A DNA stretch of 37,075 nt from Alphaproteobacteria bacterium (GCA_026126245.1 JAHCJT010000007.1:1-37075), one strand, 5' to 3'. Positions 7,722-15,555 are shown, numbered from the stretch's first letter. Notes: a model not told the origin generated them from the sequence alone. Made by a program: numbers and translations.

Positions 7722-8995
7722 TCGACGCTCTGGTCCTCGTGGCCGACGGCCGGATCATGGGAGAGGTCCGGCGCGACGACGAGGACCGCCTTGCCTTGGT
7801 CTACGATGCCGCCTGGCGGGCCCTGCCGGGTGCGTGGCCCCTGTCCCTGTCGATGCCCCTGCTGCTGGCTGAGCACGAGCATGGTCGGGTCGAGCCCTGG
7901 CTGCGCCGCCTGCTGCCCGATGATGACGTCAGTCTGATGCGCTGGGCGCGGCGCTACGGCGCGGCGCCCCGCAGCGTGTTCGACCTGCTGGCGGCGGTCG
8001 GCGAGGATTGCCCCGGGGCCGTGCAACTGGTGCGGCCGGACAGCCTGGACGCCGTGCTCGACGGCAAAGCCGTGACCATCGAGTGGCAGACACGCGGTGT
8101 CATGGCCGACCGCCTGCGCGCCCTTCGCAAGGACCCTGCCGCCTGCCGCCTGCCGCGCGATGTTGGCCATTTCACGCTCGGCGGCGCGAGGTCCAAGATC
8201 GCCCTGGTGTTCAACGGCCAGCACTGGGGCGTACCGTCGGGACGCACGCCAACCACCCATATCCTCGTGCAACCTGCCGATCTGGCGGACGGTTACGTGC
8301 ACAACGAGCATCTGTGCCTTCGTCTGGCACGTATGCTCGGCTTGCCGGCGGTCCACACCCAGATCGCGACCTTCGAGGAGGAAACCGCGCTGGCCGTCGA
8401 GCGCTACGATCGGCTGCGCGACAACGGCACGTTCCGCCGCCTGCACCAGGAGGATCTGGGTCAGGCGATGGGCCTTGCGGCCGCCCGGAACCGGCGTCCA
8501 GGTCGCGTTCCCCCAACTCACCGTATGGTCGAGTTGCTGCGCGCCCATTCCGGCGCGCCGCAGGACGATGTCTGGACGCTGGTCCATGCCGCGATCCTGA
8601 ATTGGCTCATCGCCGGCGGCCCCCTGACCCTGCGCAGCTTCTCCATCCTGATCGGCGCCGAGGGCCGCGTCCGGCTGGCGCCGCTGCACCAGCTGCACAG
8701 CACGCTGCCGGATCGCCCCCAGGATGCAATCCAGCGCGATCCGACGGGCCTCGATGCACCGCCTGGGTCCGAACTCGCAGGGCAACAGCGCTGGCAACAG
8801 TTGGCCGCCGCGGCGCGGCTGCCGGCGCTCGACGTGCTGGACGCGGCACGCGACCTCGCTGGCCGGGTTCCCGATGCCGTGTCTCAGGTCATGGCGCGGG
8901 CGCGCGCCGAGGGCACGGTCGACCCTGCGATGTCGCGCCTGGCCGAATTGCTGGCGGCGCGCGCCCGGCGCTGCGCCCGACAACTGGCATTTTGA
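7718..8995 (+). CDS. hipA: HipA-family protein with degenerate kinase site (pseudokinase)
   Basis: 425 aa, full length for HipA (E. coli 440). The fold is plainly HipA: PLSLSMPLLL, DLLAAVGEDCPGAVQL, RTPTTHIL (176-183), NEHLCLRLARMLGLP, AVERYDRL (226-233), RLHQEDLGQAMGL (241-253), NWLIA (295-299) and a normal C-terminal helical region. The catalytic positions are changed. The autophosphorylation loop reads HFTLGGARSK, with T153 where E. coli has S150. The ATP lysine K181 is V184. The catalytic loop TDGHAKN, with D309 and N314, is replaced by GPLTLRS (301-307), giving P302 and S307. The metal aspartate D332 in PLYD is Q325 in PLHQ. The alignment is from memory of the family. It should not phosphorylate GltX as classical HipA does. 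The frame is intact and coupled to hipB by a 4-base overlap, so a non-kinase role is likely. Confidence 0.85.
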   Translation: MIDALVLVADGRIMGEVRRDDEDRLALVYDAAWRALPGAWPLSLSMPLLLAEHEHGRVEPWLRRLLPDDDVSLMRWARRYGAAPRSVFDLLAAVGEDCPGAVQLVRPDSLDAVLDGKAVTIEWQTRGVMADRLRALRKDPAACRLPRDVGHFTLGGARSKIALVFNGQHWGVPSGRTPTTHILVQPADLADGYVHNEHLCLRLARMLGLPAVHTQIATFEEETALAVERYDRLRDNGTFRRLHQEDLGQAMGLAAARNRRPGRVPPTHRMVELLRAHSGAPQDDVWTLVHAAILNWLIAGGPLTLRSFSILIGAEGRVRLAPLHQLHSTLPDRPQDAIQRDPTGLDAPPGSELAGQQRWQQLAAAARLPALDVLDAARDLAGRVPDAVSQVMARARAEGTVDPAMSRLAELLAARARRCARQLAF

Positions 8996-9002
8996 ACGGC
9001 GG

Positions 9003-9896
9003 CTATTCCGCCGGCATCGGTGTCACGGCGGCCTGCCGCAGGTTCCGGGTGGTGAGGCCGCGGCCGTCCGGTCGCCAGCCCGGCGGCCCGAACAGGTAGC
9101 CCGTAACCTCACGCAGCGAGCGAGCCGCCAGCAGGTCGCGACCCAGATCAATCCAGGCGTGAAACGCGATGTAGACCGGATTGTACGAGGTCACCCGCGT
9201 GATCAGGCCGTAGTCGCATGGCTCCGTCTCGCGCTCGGCCACGAAGGTGCCGAACAGCCGGTCGAACACGATCAGCACGCCGCCGTAGTTGGCGTCCAGA
9301 TACGCGAGATTGCGCGCGTGGTGCACGCGATGGTGGGATGGCGTGTTGAACACGAACTCCAGCCACCCAAGCCTGGGAATCCACGTCGCGTGCAGCCAGA
9401 ACTGATAGAGCAGATTGAGCGCAAAGGCCGTCAGGACAGCCGCCGGATGGAAGCCCAGCAGCGCGAGCGGCGTGAAGAAGATGGTCACGCCTGTGATGCG
9501 ACCGGTCCAGCCCAGCCGGAAGGCGGCGGACAGATTCAACTCGTTGGGTGAATGGTGCACGGCATGCGTCGCCCAGAACCAGCGCACCCGATGGCTGACG
9601 CGGTGATACCAGTAGTAAAAAAATTCCAGGCCGACGAACAGGCCAAGCATAGCCAGCGGGCCGTCGAGGTCGATGGTGGCAACCCGGTGCTCGTAGGCCA
9701 AGGCGAAGACCGGCGTCGCCAGGCCGATCGGCACGAAGCCCAGCAGCCGCCGCCCGACCGCATCGGCCACCGAGCACAGAAACGCCCGCCAGTCGTAGGC
9801 CGCGCGCCCGGCGCGCGCCAGCACCAGGCCCTCGGCCAGCGCCGCGAGGATGACAATGGGCAGGGCGTAGAAATAGATCCGGCCGACGCTTTCCAT
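9003..9896 (-). CDS. Sterol desaturase/fatty acid hydroxylase family membrane protein
   Basis: 297 aa, a multi-pass inner-membrane protein with the histidine clusters that bind the di-iron centre: HRVSH (98-102), HAVHH (111-115) and HHRVHH (188-193), plus H169 in WLHATW. The segment DANYGGVLIVFDRLFGTF after the last box is typical of the family. Members hydroxylate or desaturate lipids, carotenoids or sterols using O2; the substrate is not predictable here. I choose the ATG at 9894-9896, which has GGGAGG eight bases upstream, over an in-frame ATG at 9938, which would overlap the palindrome in the promoter gap. Divergent from a tetR gene; the gene end is 7 bases from the hipA stop, convergent. 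Confidence 0.88.
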   Translation of the reverse strand: MESVGRIYFYALPIVILAALAEGLVLARAGRAAYDWRAFLCSVADAVGRRLLGFVPIGLATPVFALAYEHRVATIDLDGPLAMLGLFVGLEFFYYWYHRVSHRVRWFWATHAVHHSPNELNLSAAFRLGWTGRITGVTIFFTPLALLGFHPAAVLTAFALNLLYQFWLHATWIPRLGWLEFVFNTPSHHRVHHARNLAYLDANYGGVLIVFDRLFGTFVAERETEPCDYGLITRVTSYNPVYIAFHAWIDLGRDLLAARSLREVTGYLFGPPGWRPDGRGLTTRNLRQAAVTPMPAE

Positions 9897-9931
9897 GCGG
9901 CTTGCCTCCCGACGATGGTCGCGCAAATATA

Positions 9932-9944
9932 TGAGCATTGCTCA
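9932..9944. promoter_or_regulatory. Palindromic operator between hydroxylase and tetR genes
   Basis: TGAGCA-T-TGCTCA is a perfect 6-1-6 palindrome in the 83-base gap between the two divergent start codons. Its place and symmetry fit the binding site of the adjacent TetR-family repressor, which would then control both itself and the hydroxylase. The surrounding sequence (AAATATATGAGC) is AT-rich, as expected for a promoter. Confidence 0.6.
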
Positions 9945-9979
9945 GAAACGAAACTCGCATTCCCGCACCATCCGCCGCC

Positions 9980-10594
9980 ATGCCCGCCCGCCGCCAAACA
10001 CCTGAAAACAAAAGACGAATGCCGCGACAGGCGCGCGCGCAGGCTACCCGCGCGGCGATCCTGGAGGCAGCGGCTCAGATTCTCGAGCGCGACGGACTGG
10101 CGGCCTTCACCACCAACGCCGTGGCGGCCCGGGCCGGCGTCAGCATCGGCACCCTCTACCAGTATTTCGACGACAAGGACGCCATCCTGCTGGCCATCGC
10201 GCGTCAGGAATCGGCGTCGGTCGCCGCTCTCGTGGTGCAGGCCCTGGATGGCGACACGTCCGTCGACAGCGCGCCACGCATCCGCATTGTCATTCACACC
10301 CTCATCCATGCCTTCGGCGGCCGCCAGCGCGCCCGCAAGGCGGTGGTCCAGGCGGTATTCGCCCGTGGCCTGGCGGAAGAGTTTCTCGCGCCGGTCACCC
10401 GGTTCACCGCCATGCTGGCCGATCGCCTGGCCGGTGGCCACGGTGCCGGCAGTCGCGAGCGCGCCTTCGTGTTGTCGCGGTCGGTGATGGGCGCCATCCG
10501 CGCCGCCGTCTTCGAGGAGCAGCCGTTTCTCAAGGCGCGGTCATTCGAAGACGAACTGGTGCGGCTGGTCGTGGCTTACCTGGCGGCGCGCTAG
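9980..10594 (+). CDS. TetR/AcrR-family transcriptional regulator
   Basis: 204 aa from the ATG at 9980; an ATG at 10019 (MPRQARAQATR) is almost as good and keeps the DNA-binding domain. The N-terminal TetR domain reads RAAILEAAAQILERDGLAAF, then the helix-turn-helix TTNAVAARAGVSIGTLYQYFDDKDAILLAI (quoted in part: AVAARAGVSIGTLYQYF). The C-terminal ligand domain is helical and not diagnostic. Divergent from the membrane hydroxylase gene with a palindrome between, so it very likely represses that gene and itself in answer to a lipid-like ligand. Family certain, ligand unknown. Confidence 0.9.
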   Translation: MPARRQTPENKRRMPRQARAQATRAAILEAAAQILERDGLAAFTTNAVAARAGVSIGTLYQYFDDKDAILLAIARQESASVAALVVQALDGDTSVDSAPRIRIVIHTLIHAFGGRQRARKAVVQAVFARGLAEEFLAPVTRFTAMLADRLAGGHGAGSRERAFVLSRSVMGAIRAAVFEEQPFLKARSFEDELVRLVVAYLAAR

Positions 10595-10639
10595 CGCCAC
10601 CTGCCCCGGCTGGGGCGATGACCGTCAGCCATTGTGTAT

Positions 10640-10776
10640 GAAGACCCGCGATGCGGGAAATCCCGGTGAAATAGTTTCCCGTTTGTGGTAGTCGACTGCT
10701 GCCGCCCGCAAGGCGGCGTTCCCCTCAAGTAGCGTGTGACTGGCCCGCGCGGTTCGCCCGACGCGGGCCTTTCTTT
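10640..10776 (+). ncRNA. Possible small structured RNA or structured 3' UTR of tetR
   Basis: Between the tetR stop and a strong terminator lie about 150 bases that hold no gene but fold well: CGGGAAA/TTTCCCG (10654-10681, perfect 7-bp stem), GCCGCC/GGCGGC (10701-10717, five-base loop) and the terminator stem itself. A terminator so far from the tetR stop suggests either a long 3' UTR or an independent small RNA. I compared it mentally with 6S, SRP and tmRNA signatures and found no match. Confidence 0.35.
10742..10776 (+). terminator. Rho-independent terminator
   Basis: GGCCCGCG (10742-10749) pairs perfectly with CGCGGGCC (10762-10769) over a 12-base loop and is followed directly by TTTCTTT. 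This is the best intrinsic terminator in the window. It ends rightward transcription from tetR, or from a small RNA, 11 bases before the end of the convergent adenylate cyclase gene. Confidence 0.8.
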
Positions 10777-10786
10777 GCGCTGCCGC

Positions 10787-11983
10787 CTAGGCGGTACCGA
10801 CGGGACGGCGGTCCTCATCGGCAAGGCCATAGACCTCCTGCGCCACGCTGAAACCGGCCAGGGGAAACTTGCCCACCGACGTGAGACCACCGCCGCAATG
10901 CCGCGCAAAGTCTGCTGAGGTCAACACGCTGCGATGCAGGCCACCGGCCAGCTTCTCGATCCGCGCCGCCATATTCACCGCCGGGCCGATACAGGTGAAA
11001 TCCAGCCGATTGCCGCCGCCGATATTGCCGTAGATGACCTCGCCGATGTGCAGCGCCAGGCCAAAACGCGGCGCATTGTCGTCGGTGGGCGCGCCATCCA
11101 GCGCCGCGACGTTGGCGCGTGCCGTCAGGGCCGCCGCCAGTGCGCGTCGGCAGACGGCGGCAACATCACCACCGTCAGCAGCGATGGGAAAGATGGCCAG
11201 CAGTCCATCACCCATGAACTTCAACACCTCGCCGCCCTGCTCGACGATCGCGGGCGTCTGGCAATCGAAGTAGCGGTTCAAGAGGTCGATCAGGCTCTGG
11301 CGCGGCAGGCGATCGGCCAGCGTCGTGAAACCGCGCATGTCGGACAGCCAGATGGCCGCCGCGATGGTCTCGGAATCGCCGCGCCGGATGCGGCCGGACA
11401 GGATTCGCTCGCCGGCCTGGTGCCCGACATAGGTGTCCAGCAGGTTGCCGGCCGTGCGCCGCAGAGCGCGGATCTCGGCGACCCGGGCCAGCGGCTTGAC
11501 GACGCTTTCGATCGCGGCCGCCTGTGCATCCGTGAACCCGCCGGGTTGGCGCGTCGTCCACGTCGCGGCATGGATGGCGCCGTCGGTGAAGATCAGCGGC
11601 GAGACGATGTAGTCGGTGACGCCTTCGGCGCGCAGTTCGGCCAGAATCGGGAAGTCGTCGGGACAGGCGGCATCCGCCAACCGGCGGCGCAGGCTCTTGC
11701 CGTTGGTGTAGACCCACGCCACGAGGCTCGCCTGGAACTCCGCCGTCTGGACCATTTCGTGCGGCGCCTCGGACACGCTGACGCCGCCGCCCTCCCGCCA
11801 CAGGAAGCGGCGTCCCATGATGTGCGGATGCAGGGTGCGCACGAACACGGCCACGCGCCACAGCGGCACGCCACCGTCGAGCAGGCCATCGCAGAGGTGC
11901 GCCAGCACGTTCTGCGGCAGCGCCGCCGACCGGGCGCCGTCGGCGAGCCAGTCGACGATCTCACGGGTCCGCGGGCTGACCAT
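10787..11983 (-). CDS. Class IIIb adenylate cyclase with N-terminal sensory region
   Basis: 398 aa. The C-terminal half (about 205-385) is a class III cyclase catalytic domain: metal-binding D215 in SDMRGFT and D259 in FMGDG, adenine-selecting K255 in EVLKFMGDG and T330 in DFTCIG, and transition-state N337 and R341 in VNMAARIE. Thr in place of Asp at the second selector marks class IIIb, a group often stimulated by bicarbonate. The N-terminal half (about 20-175), with LWRVAVFVRTLHPHIMG and a YIVSPLIF region, looks GAF-like and may sense a ligand. No membrane helix, so a soluble enzyme. It makes cAMP for CRP-type signalling. The ATG at 11981-11983 has AGGA eight bases upstream; an ATG at 12037 is less likely. 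Confidence 0.88.
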   Translation of the reverse strand: MVSPRTREIVDWLADGARSAALPQNVLAHLCDGLLDGGVPLWRVAVFVRTLHPHIMGRRFLWREGGGVSVSEAPHEMVQTAEFQASLVAWVYTNGKSLRRRLADAACPDDFPILAELRAEGVTDYIVSPLIFTDGAIHAATWTTRQPGGFTDAQAAAIESVVKPLARVAEIRALRRTAGNLLDTYVGHQAGERILSGRIRRGDSETIAAAIWLSDMRGFTTLADRLPRQSLIDLLNRYFDCQTPAIVEQGGEVLKFMGDGLLAIFPIAADGGDVAAVCRRALAAALTARANVAALDGAPTDDNAPRFGLALHIGEVIYGNIGGGNRLDFTCIGPAVNMAARIEKLAGGLHRSVLTSADFARHCGGGLTSVGKFPLAGFSVAQEVYGLADEDRRPVGTA

Positions 11984-12137
11984 GGCGTCGATCCTAGCGG
12001 GTCCCGCCCACTGTCGGGACGCAATTTGTGGGTCCATGTACCAAGGACGATCGACGCGCCGCAGGATCGACAGCGGACATCACCCGGCGCTGCCGCGCGA
12101 CCCGCCGGAGTGCCCCCCCCCACGTCTCTCCGCCCTC

Positions 12138-12515
12138 TCAAGCGCCTTCGGGATGCCGGGCCGAGCGCAGCGGCCAGGCGAAACTCAGCTCGTGGCCATC
12201 CGGATCGGTAAGATGAAAGAAGCGCTCCCCCCATTCGGCGTCGCGCGGCGGCGCCTGCGGCCGCAGACCGGCGGCGACCGCCTGGGCGTAAAGACCATCG
12301 ACGTCAGCCACATAGAAAATCACGCGCCCCCACCATGACCAGCGGCGATCGGCCGGCTGGGCGATGAGATTGAGATGGCCGGTGCCGACGTGGAAACTGG
12401 TGAACGCCGCGGACTCGCCGCCGAAGGACAACTCGAATCCCAGGTCGCGGTAGAACCGCACGGCACGCGCCATGTCGTGCGTCGCCAGCGTGATGGCGCT
12501 GATGCTGTCGACCAT
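12138..12515 (-). CDS. VOC (glyoxalase/bleomycin resistance/dioxygenase) family protein
   Basis: 125 aa, the usual length of a single VOC unit with two beta-alpha-beta-beta-beta repeats. The N-terminal repeat reads ISAITLATHDMARAVRFYRDLGFEL, the family signature (quoted in part: ARAVRFYRDLGFEL). The C-terminal repeat has FYVADVDGLYAQAVAAGL and ends DPDGHELSFAWPL, with the conserved metal-side glutamate in DGHEL. The start ATG at 12513-12515 has GGAGGG six bases upstream. Members bind a divalent metal and act on small molecules or give drug resistance; the substrate is unknown. Divergent from the PPOX gene, sharing a 119-base gap. Confidence 0.85.
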   Translation of the reverse strand: MVDSISAITLATHDMARAVRFYRDLGFELSFGGESAAFTSFHVGTGHLNLIAQPADRRWSWWGRVIFYVADVDGLYAQAVAAGLRPQAPPRDAEWGERFFHLTDPDGHELSFAWPLRSARHPEGA

Positions 12516-12634
12516 GGTGATCCCTCCGCTGCTCCGGATGGCTCGGCCGGACACGTGGTCCGCGCACAGACAAACGATGCGGCATGATGCTAGGTTGCAA
12601 TCCGTCAAATACGGCAAAGCCATGTGAGGCCGCC

Positions 12635-13069
12635 ATGCTGTCACCGCGCGAACGCCAGTTTCTGGCCACACGCCGGGTCGGCCATCTCGCGACAGCCGAC
12701 CGGCAGGGAGCGCCGCATGTCATTCCGGTCTGCTACGGGTTCACCGACGATACGCTCTACATCACCATCGACGAAAAGCCCAAGGGCAACGCCGACCGGC
12801 CACTCAAACGGGTCAGCAACATCCTGCAGAACCCGTCCGTGGCGCTGGTCGTCGACCGCTACGACGAGGACTGGACGCGTCTGGGCTGGGTGCTGGTGCG
12901 CGGGCAGGCCGAAATCCTGGGCCACGGTATCGAGCATGATCAGGCGCAGATCCTGTTGCGCGCCCGCTACCGGCAGCTTCACGACATGCGCATCGCGCAC
13001 CTGCCCGTGATTGCCATCCGCGTCGAGCGCGTCACCAGCTGGGGCGAGTTGTCGGCCGAGGAACGGTAA
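12635..13069 (+). CDS. PPOX-class (F420/FMN split-barrel) oxidoreductase
   Basis: 144 aa resembling the TIGR03668-type PPOX-class proteins throughout: MLSPRERQFLATRRVGHLATAD, then PHVIPVCYGFTDDTLYITIDEKPK, then NILQNPSVALVVDRYDEDW, then WVLVRGQAEIL, ending VIAIRVERVTSWG (each quoted in part below 25 residues). The fold is a split beta-barrel that binds FMN or F420. The family name mentions F420, but in proteobacteria the cofactor is unproven and FMN is as likely. The ATG at 12635 has GAGG five bases upstream and starts the conserved region at once. Confidence 0.83.
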   Translation: MLSPRERQFLATRRVGHLATADRQGAPHVIPVCYGFTDDTLYITIDEKPKGNADRPLKRVSNILQNPSVALVVDRYDEDWTRLGWVLVRGQAEILGHGIEHDQAQILLRARYRQLHDMRIAHLPVIAIRVERVTSWGELSAEER

Positions 13070-13144
13070 GTTGAGCAACGGTGATCCCGGCACGCCGGCG
13101 GTCTTGCTAGGGTGGCAGGATCGCCCTGTGTGAGGAGACTCAGC

Positions 13145-13780
13145 GTGTCCCGTTTCTGGCTTGCCGTCGTCGGCTGCGTACTGGCCATCGCCACATCACC
13201 AGCCGCCGTCGCCCAGGCACCGATCGATCCGACATCAGCCAAACCCGGCCGCGCCTATGCGGTCTTCGCCGGCGGCTGCTTCTGGTGCATGGAAGGCCCG
13301 TTCGACAAGCTGGAAGGCGTGATCGCCACGACCTCGGGCTACACCGGCGGCACCGCCGTCAATCCGACCTACGAGCAGGTGTCGTCGGGCCGCACCGGCC
13401 ACATGGAAGCGGTCCTGGTCGAGTACGACCCGGCACGCGTCGGCTATGCGCGGTTGCTGGAGGTCTATTGGCGCAATGTCGATCCGCTCGATGCCGCCGG
13501 CCAGTTCTGCGACAAGGGTTCCCAGTACCTGTCGGCCATCTTCCCCGTGGATGACCAACAGCGCGCGTTGGCCGAGGCCTCCAAGGCGTCGCTCGAGAAA
13601 TCGCGCAAGCTGCCCGGCCCGATCGTCACCCGCATCCTGCCGGCAGCGGCGTTCTATCCCGCCGAGGCCTACCACCAGGACTACTACCTCAAGAATCCGT
13701 TCCGCTACGCCTTCTACCGCCGCGGCTGCGGCCGCGACGCGCGTCTGGAGCAGCTTTGGGGCGCACCGCCGGGCCACTAG
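13145..13780 (+). CDS. msrA: Exported peptide-methionine (S)-S-oxide reductase MsrA
   Basis: 211 aa. A signal peptide (SRFWLAVVGCVLAIA, cleavage likely after AVA at residue 23) is followed by a complete MsrA domain with the catalytic C45 in FAGGCFWCME, SGYTGG, GHMEAVLVEYDP and QFCDKGSQYLSAIF. A cysteine near the C-terminus (C195 in RRGCGRD) may be the resolving one. The enzyme reduces methionine-S-sulfoxide in proteins; here it would act in the periplasm. I choose the GTG at 13145 because GAGGAG lies seven bases upstream and the signal peptide then has a normal N-region; an upstream GTG at 13112 would put it inside. No MsrB gene is adjacent. Confidence 0.9.
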   Translation: MSRFWLAVVGCVLAIATSPAAVAQAPIDPTSAKPGRAYAVFAGGCFWCMEGPFDKLEGVIATTSGYTGGTAVNPTYEQVSSGRTGHMEAVLVEYDPARVGYARLLEVYWRNVDPLDAAGQFCDKGSQYLSAIFPVDDQQRALAEASKASLEKSRKLPGPIVTRILPAAAFYPAEAYHQDYYLKNPFRYAFYRRGCGRDARLEQLWGAPPGH

Positions 13781-14139
13781 GCTTGCGACAACAACCGGAG
13801 ACGGCATCGGTCCGCTCCGGACTCTGTTTCGCGTGCTGCCGGCGATCGTTGGCGAGATAAGAGGGCATGTCCGTCGATCGGCTCCTCGCCACGCTGTGCC
13901 TGATGCTCATGGCCGCCACTTGGGTGAATGCCATCGTTGGGTCATCGGGAGTCAACTAGACCCAGGCTCACAGCGCTCGACGGCACCGCCGACGTCTTCG
14001 ACACCATTTCGCACCGTGACAAGGCGCAGGGAGATCCTTCGCGCCAAGCACCCTTTCGGGCGACCGCCTTATTCCCAATAATGTGCCCCGGCGATCGGTT
14101 GTTCGAGCGCCCACGCAACGAGGGAACACCGGACGCCCG
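13781..14139. other. Intergenic region between msrA and the monooxygenase gene
   Basis: About 360 bases. Apart from a possible 30-codon gene at 13867-13959 (separate entry), I see no gene, no clear terminator for msrA and no FNR-type site. The promoter of the LLM monooxygenase should lie at the right end. Confidence 0.5.
13867..13959 (+). CDS. Possible 30-aa hydrophobic microprotein
   Basis: A short frame, ATG at 13867 to TAG at 13957-13959, encodes a peptide that starts MSVDRLLATLCLMLMAATWV and ends NAIVGSSGVN. It looks like a signal peptide or a single membrane helix. AGAGG lies two bases before the ATG, which is closer than ideal. It stands alone between msrA and the monooxygenase gene. 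It may be chance; only expression data or conservation could settle it. Confidence 0.25.
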   Translation: MSVDRLLATLCLMLMAATWVNAIVGSSGVN

Positions 14140-15555
14140 ATGGCCAGACAGATCCGCCTGAACGCCTTCGACATGAACTGCATCGTCCACCAGTCGCCCG
14201 GCCTGTGGACCCATCCGCGCGACAAGGCGGACCGCTACAATACGCTCGACTACTGGGTGGAACTGGCCGGCATTCTCGAGCGCGGCAAGTTCGATGCGCT
14301 GTTCCTGGCCGACGTCCTGGGCATCTACGACGTTTATCGGGGCGGGCCCCAGACGGCGCTGGAGCGTGCCGTGCAGGTGCCGGTCAACGATCCCCTGATG
14401 GTCATCCCCGTCATGGCGCACGTGACCCGCCATCTCGGCTTCGGCGTCACCTGCGCGCTGTCGTATGAGCATCCCTACCCCTTCGCGCGGCGCATGAGCA
14501 CGCTGGACCATCTCACCGGCGGCCGCATCGGGTGGAACATCGTCACCGGCTACCTGAACAGCGCCGCCCAGGGCATGGGCATGACGGTGCAGGAAGCGCA
14601 CGACACCCGCTACGACATCGCCGAGGACTACCTGAAGGTGGTCTACAAGCTGTGGGAGGGCAGCTGGGAAGACGGCGCCGTGCTGCGCGACCGCACGGCG
14701 CGTCGTTTCGCCGATCCGGCGCGCATCCACCGCGTGACGCACGAGGGGCCATATTTCCGATCCAGTGCCATTCACCTCTGCGAGCCCTCGCCGCAACGCA
14801 CCCCGGTGCTCTACCAGGCCGGCGCCTCGACGCGTGGCCGGCAATTCGCCGCCGAACACGCCGAATGCGTCTTCATCAACGGCCCCTCGCAGCGCGTCGT
14901 CGGTGGAATCGTCGCCGACATCCGCCGCCGCGCCGCGGCCGCCGGCCGCAACCCGGCCGAGATCCTGATCTTCACCATGCTGACGGCCATCACCGGCCGC
15001 ACATCCCGGGAAGCGCACGACAAGCTGGCCGAGTACCGCCAGCACGTCGACGAGGAAGCGGCGCTGACCCTGATGTCCGGCTGGACCGGCGTCGACTTCT
15101 CCAGGCTGGATCCCGACAAGCCGGTCACGGCGGCCGAGACCAACGCCATGGTGTCGGCCCTCGAAGCCTTCACCACCAATGTCGAGCCCGGCCGCACCTG
15201 GACGCCGCGCGAGATCGCCCGCCATGCCGCGATCGGCGGTCGCGGGCCGGTGATCGTCGGCTCCGCCGTCGAGGTCGCCGACGCCCTGCAGGACTGGGTG
15301 GCGAACACCGACATCGACGGATTCAACCTGGCTTACGCGGTCACGCCCGAAACGTTCGCCGACATCGCCGACCTCGTCGTGCCGGTGCTGCAGGATCGCG
15401 GCGCCTTCAAGCGTGACTACGCTCCCGGGACTCTGCGCGAGAAACTCTACGGCGCCGGCCGGGCGCGCCTCGGCGCCGATCATCCGGCTGCCCGCTACCG
15501 CCATGGTGCCCCGGACGCGGACGGCAGCCTCCCCGGCGCGCGCGCCGTTCCTTGA
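14140..15555 (+). CDS. NtaA/SnaA/DszA-type flavin-dependent monooxygenase (LLM class)
   Basis: 471 aa, bacterial-luciferase fold, close to the NtaA/SnaA/DszA family in length and sequence: LNAFDMNCIVHQSPGLW, YWVELAGILERGKFDALFLAD, MSTLDHLTGGRIGWNIVTGY, ARRFADPARIHRVTHEGPYF, TPVLYQAGASTRGRQFAA. Members use FMNH2 delivered by a separate reductase to oxidise sulfur compounds, chelators or long-chain substrates. No reductase gene is adjacent. The ATG at 14140 begins the conserved region; the Shine-Dalgarno is only GGA six bases away. Its stop codon (15553-15555) lies inside an FNR-type palindrome that heads the next gene. Confidence 0.88.
   Translation: MARQIRLNAFDMNCIVHQSPGLWTHPRDKADRYNTLDYWVELAGILERGKFDALFLADVLGIYDVYRGGPQTALERAVQVPVNDPLMVIPVMAHVTRHLGFGVTCALSYEHPYPFARRMSTLDHLTGGRIGWNIVTGYLNSAAQGMGMTVQEAHDTRYDIAEDYLKVVYKLWEGSWEDGAVLRDRTARRFADPARIHRVTHEGPYFRSSAIHLCEPSPQRTPVLYQAGASTRGRQFAAEHAECVFINGPSQRVVGGIVADIRRRAAAAGRNPAEILIFTMLTAITGRTSREAHDKLAEYRQHVDEEAALTLMSGWTGVDFSRLDPDKPVTAAETNAMVSALEAFTTNVEPGRTWTPREIARHAAIGGRGPVIVGSAVEVADALQDWVANTDIDGFNLAYAVTPETFADIADLVVPVLQDRGAFKRDYAPGTLREKLYGAGRARLGADHPAARYRHGAPDADGSLPGARAVP

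Noticed and set aside
7718-8995. Explaining the lost HipA motifs by a frameshift or sequencing error
   Set aside because: The residues on both sides of each lost motif stay aligned in the same frame (NWLIA before and FSIL after the catalytic loop; RLAPL before PLHQ), and five separate sites are changed, so a local frameshift cannot explain it.
12595-12608. TTGCA-ATCC-GTCAA between the VOC and PPOX genes
   Set aside because: Two mismatches, and its centre is only about 33 bases from the PPOX start, too close for a class II FNR promoter with a leader.
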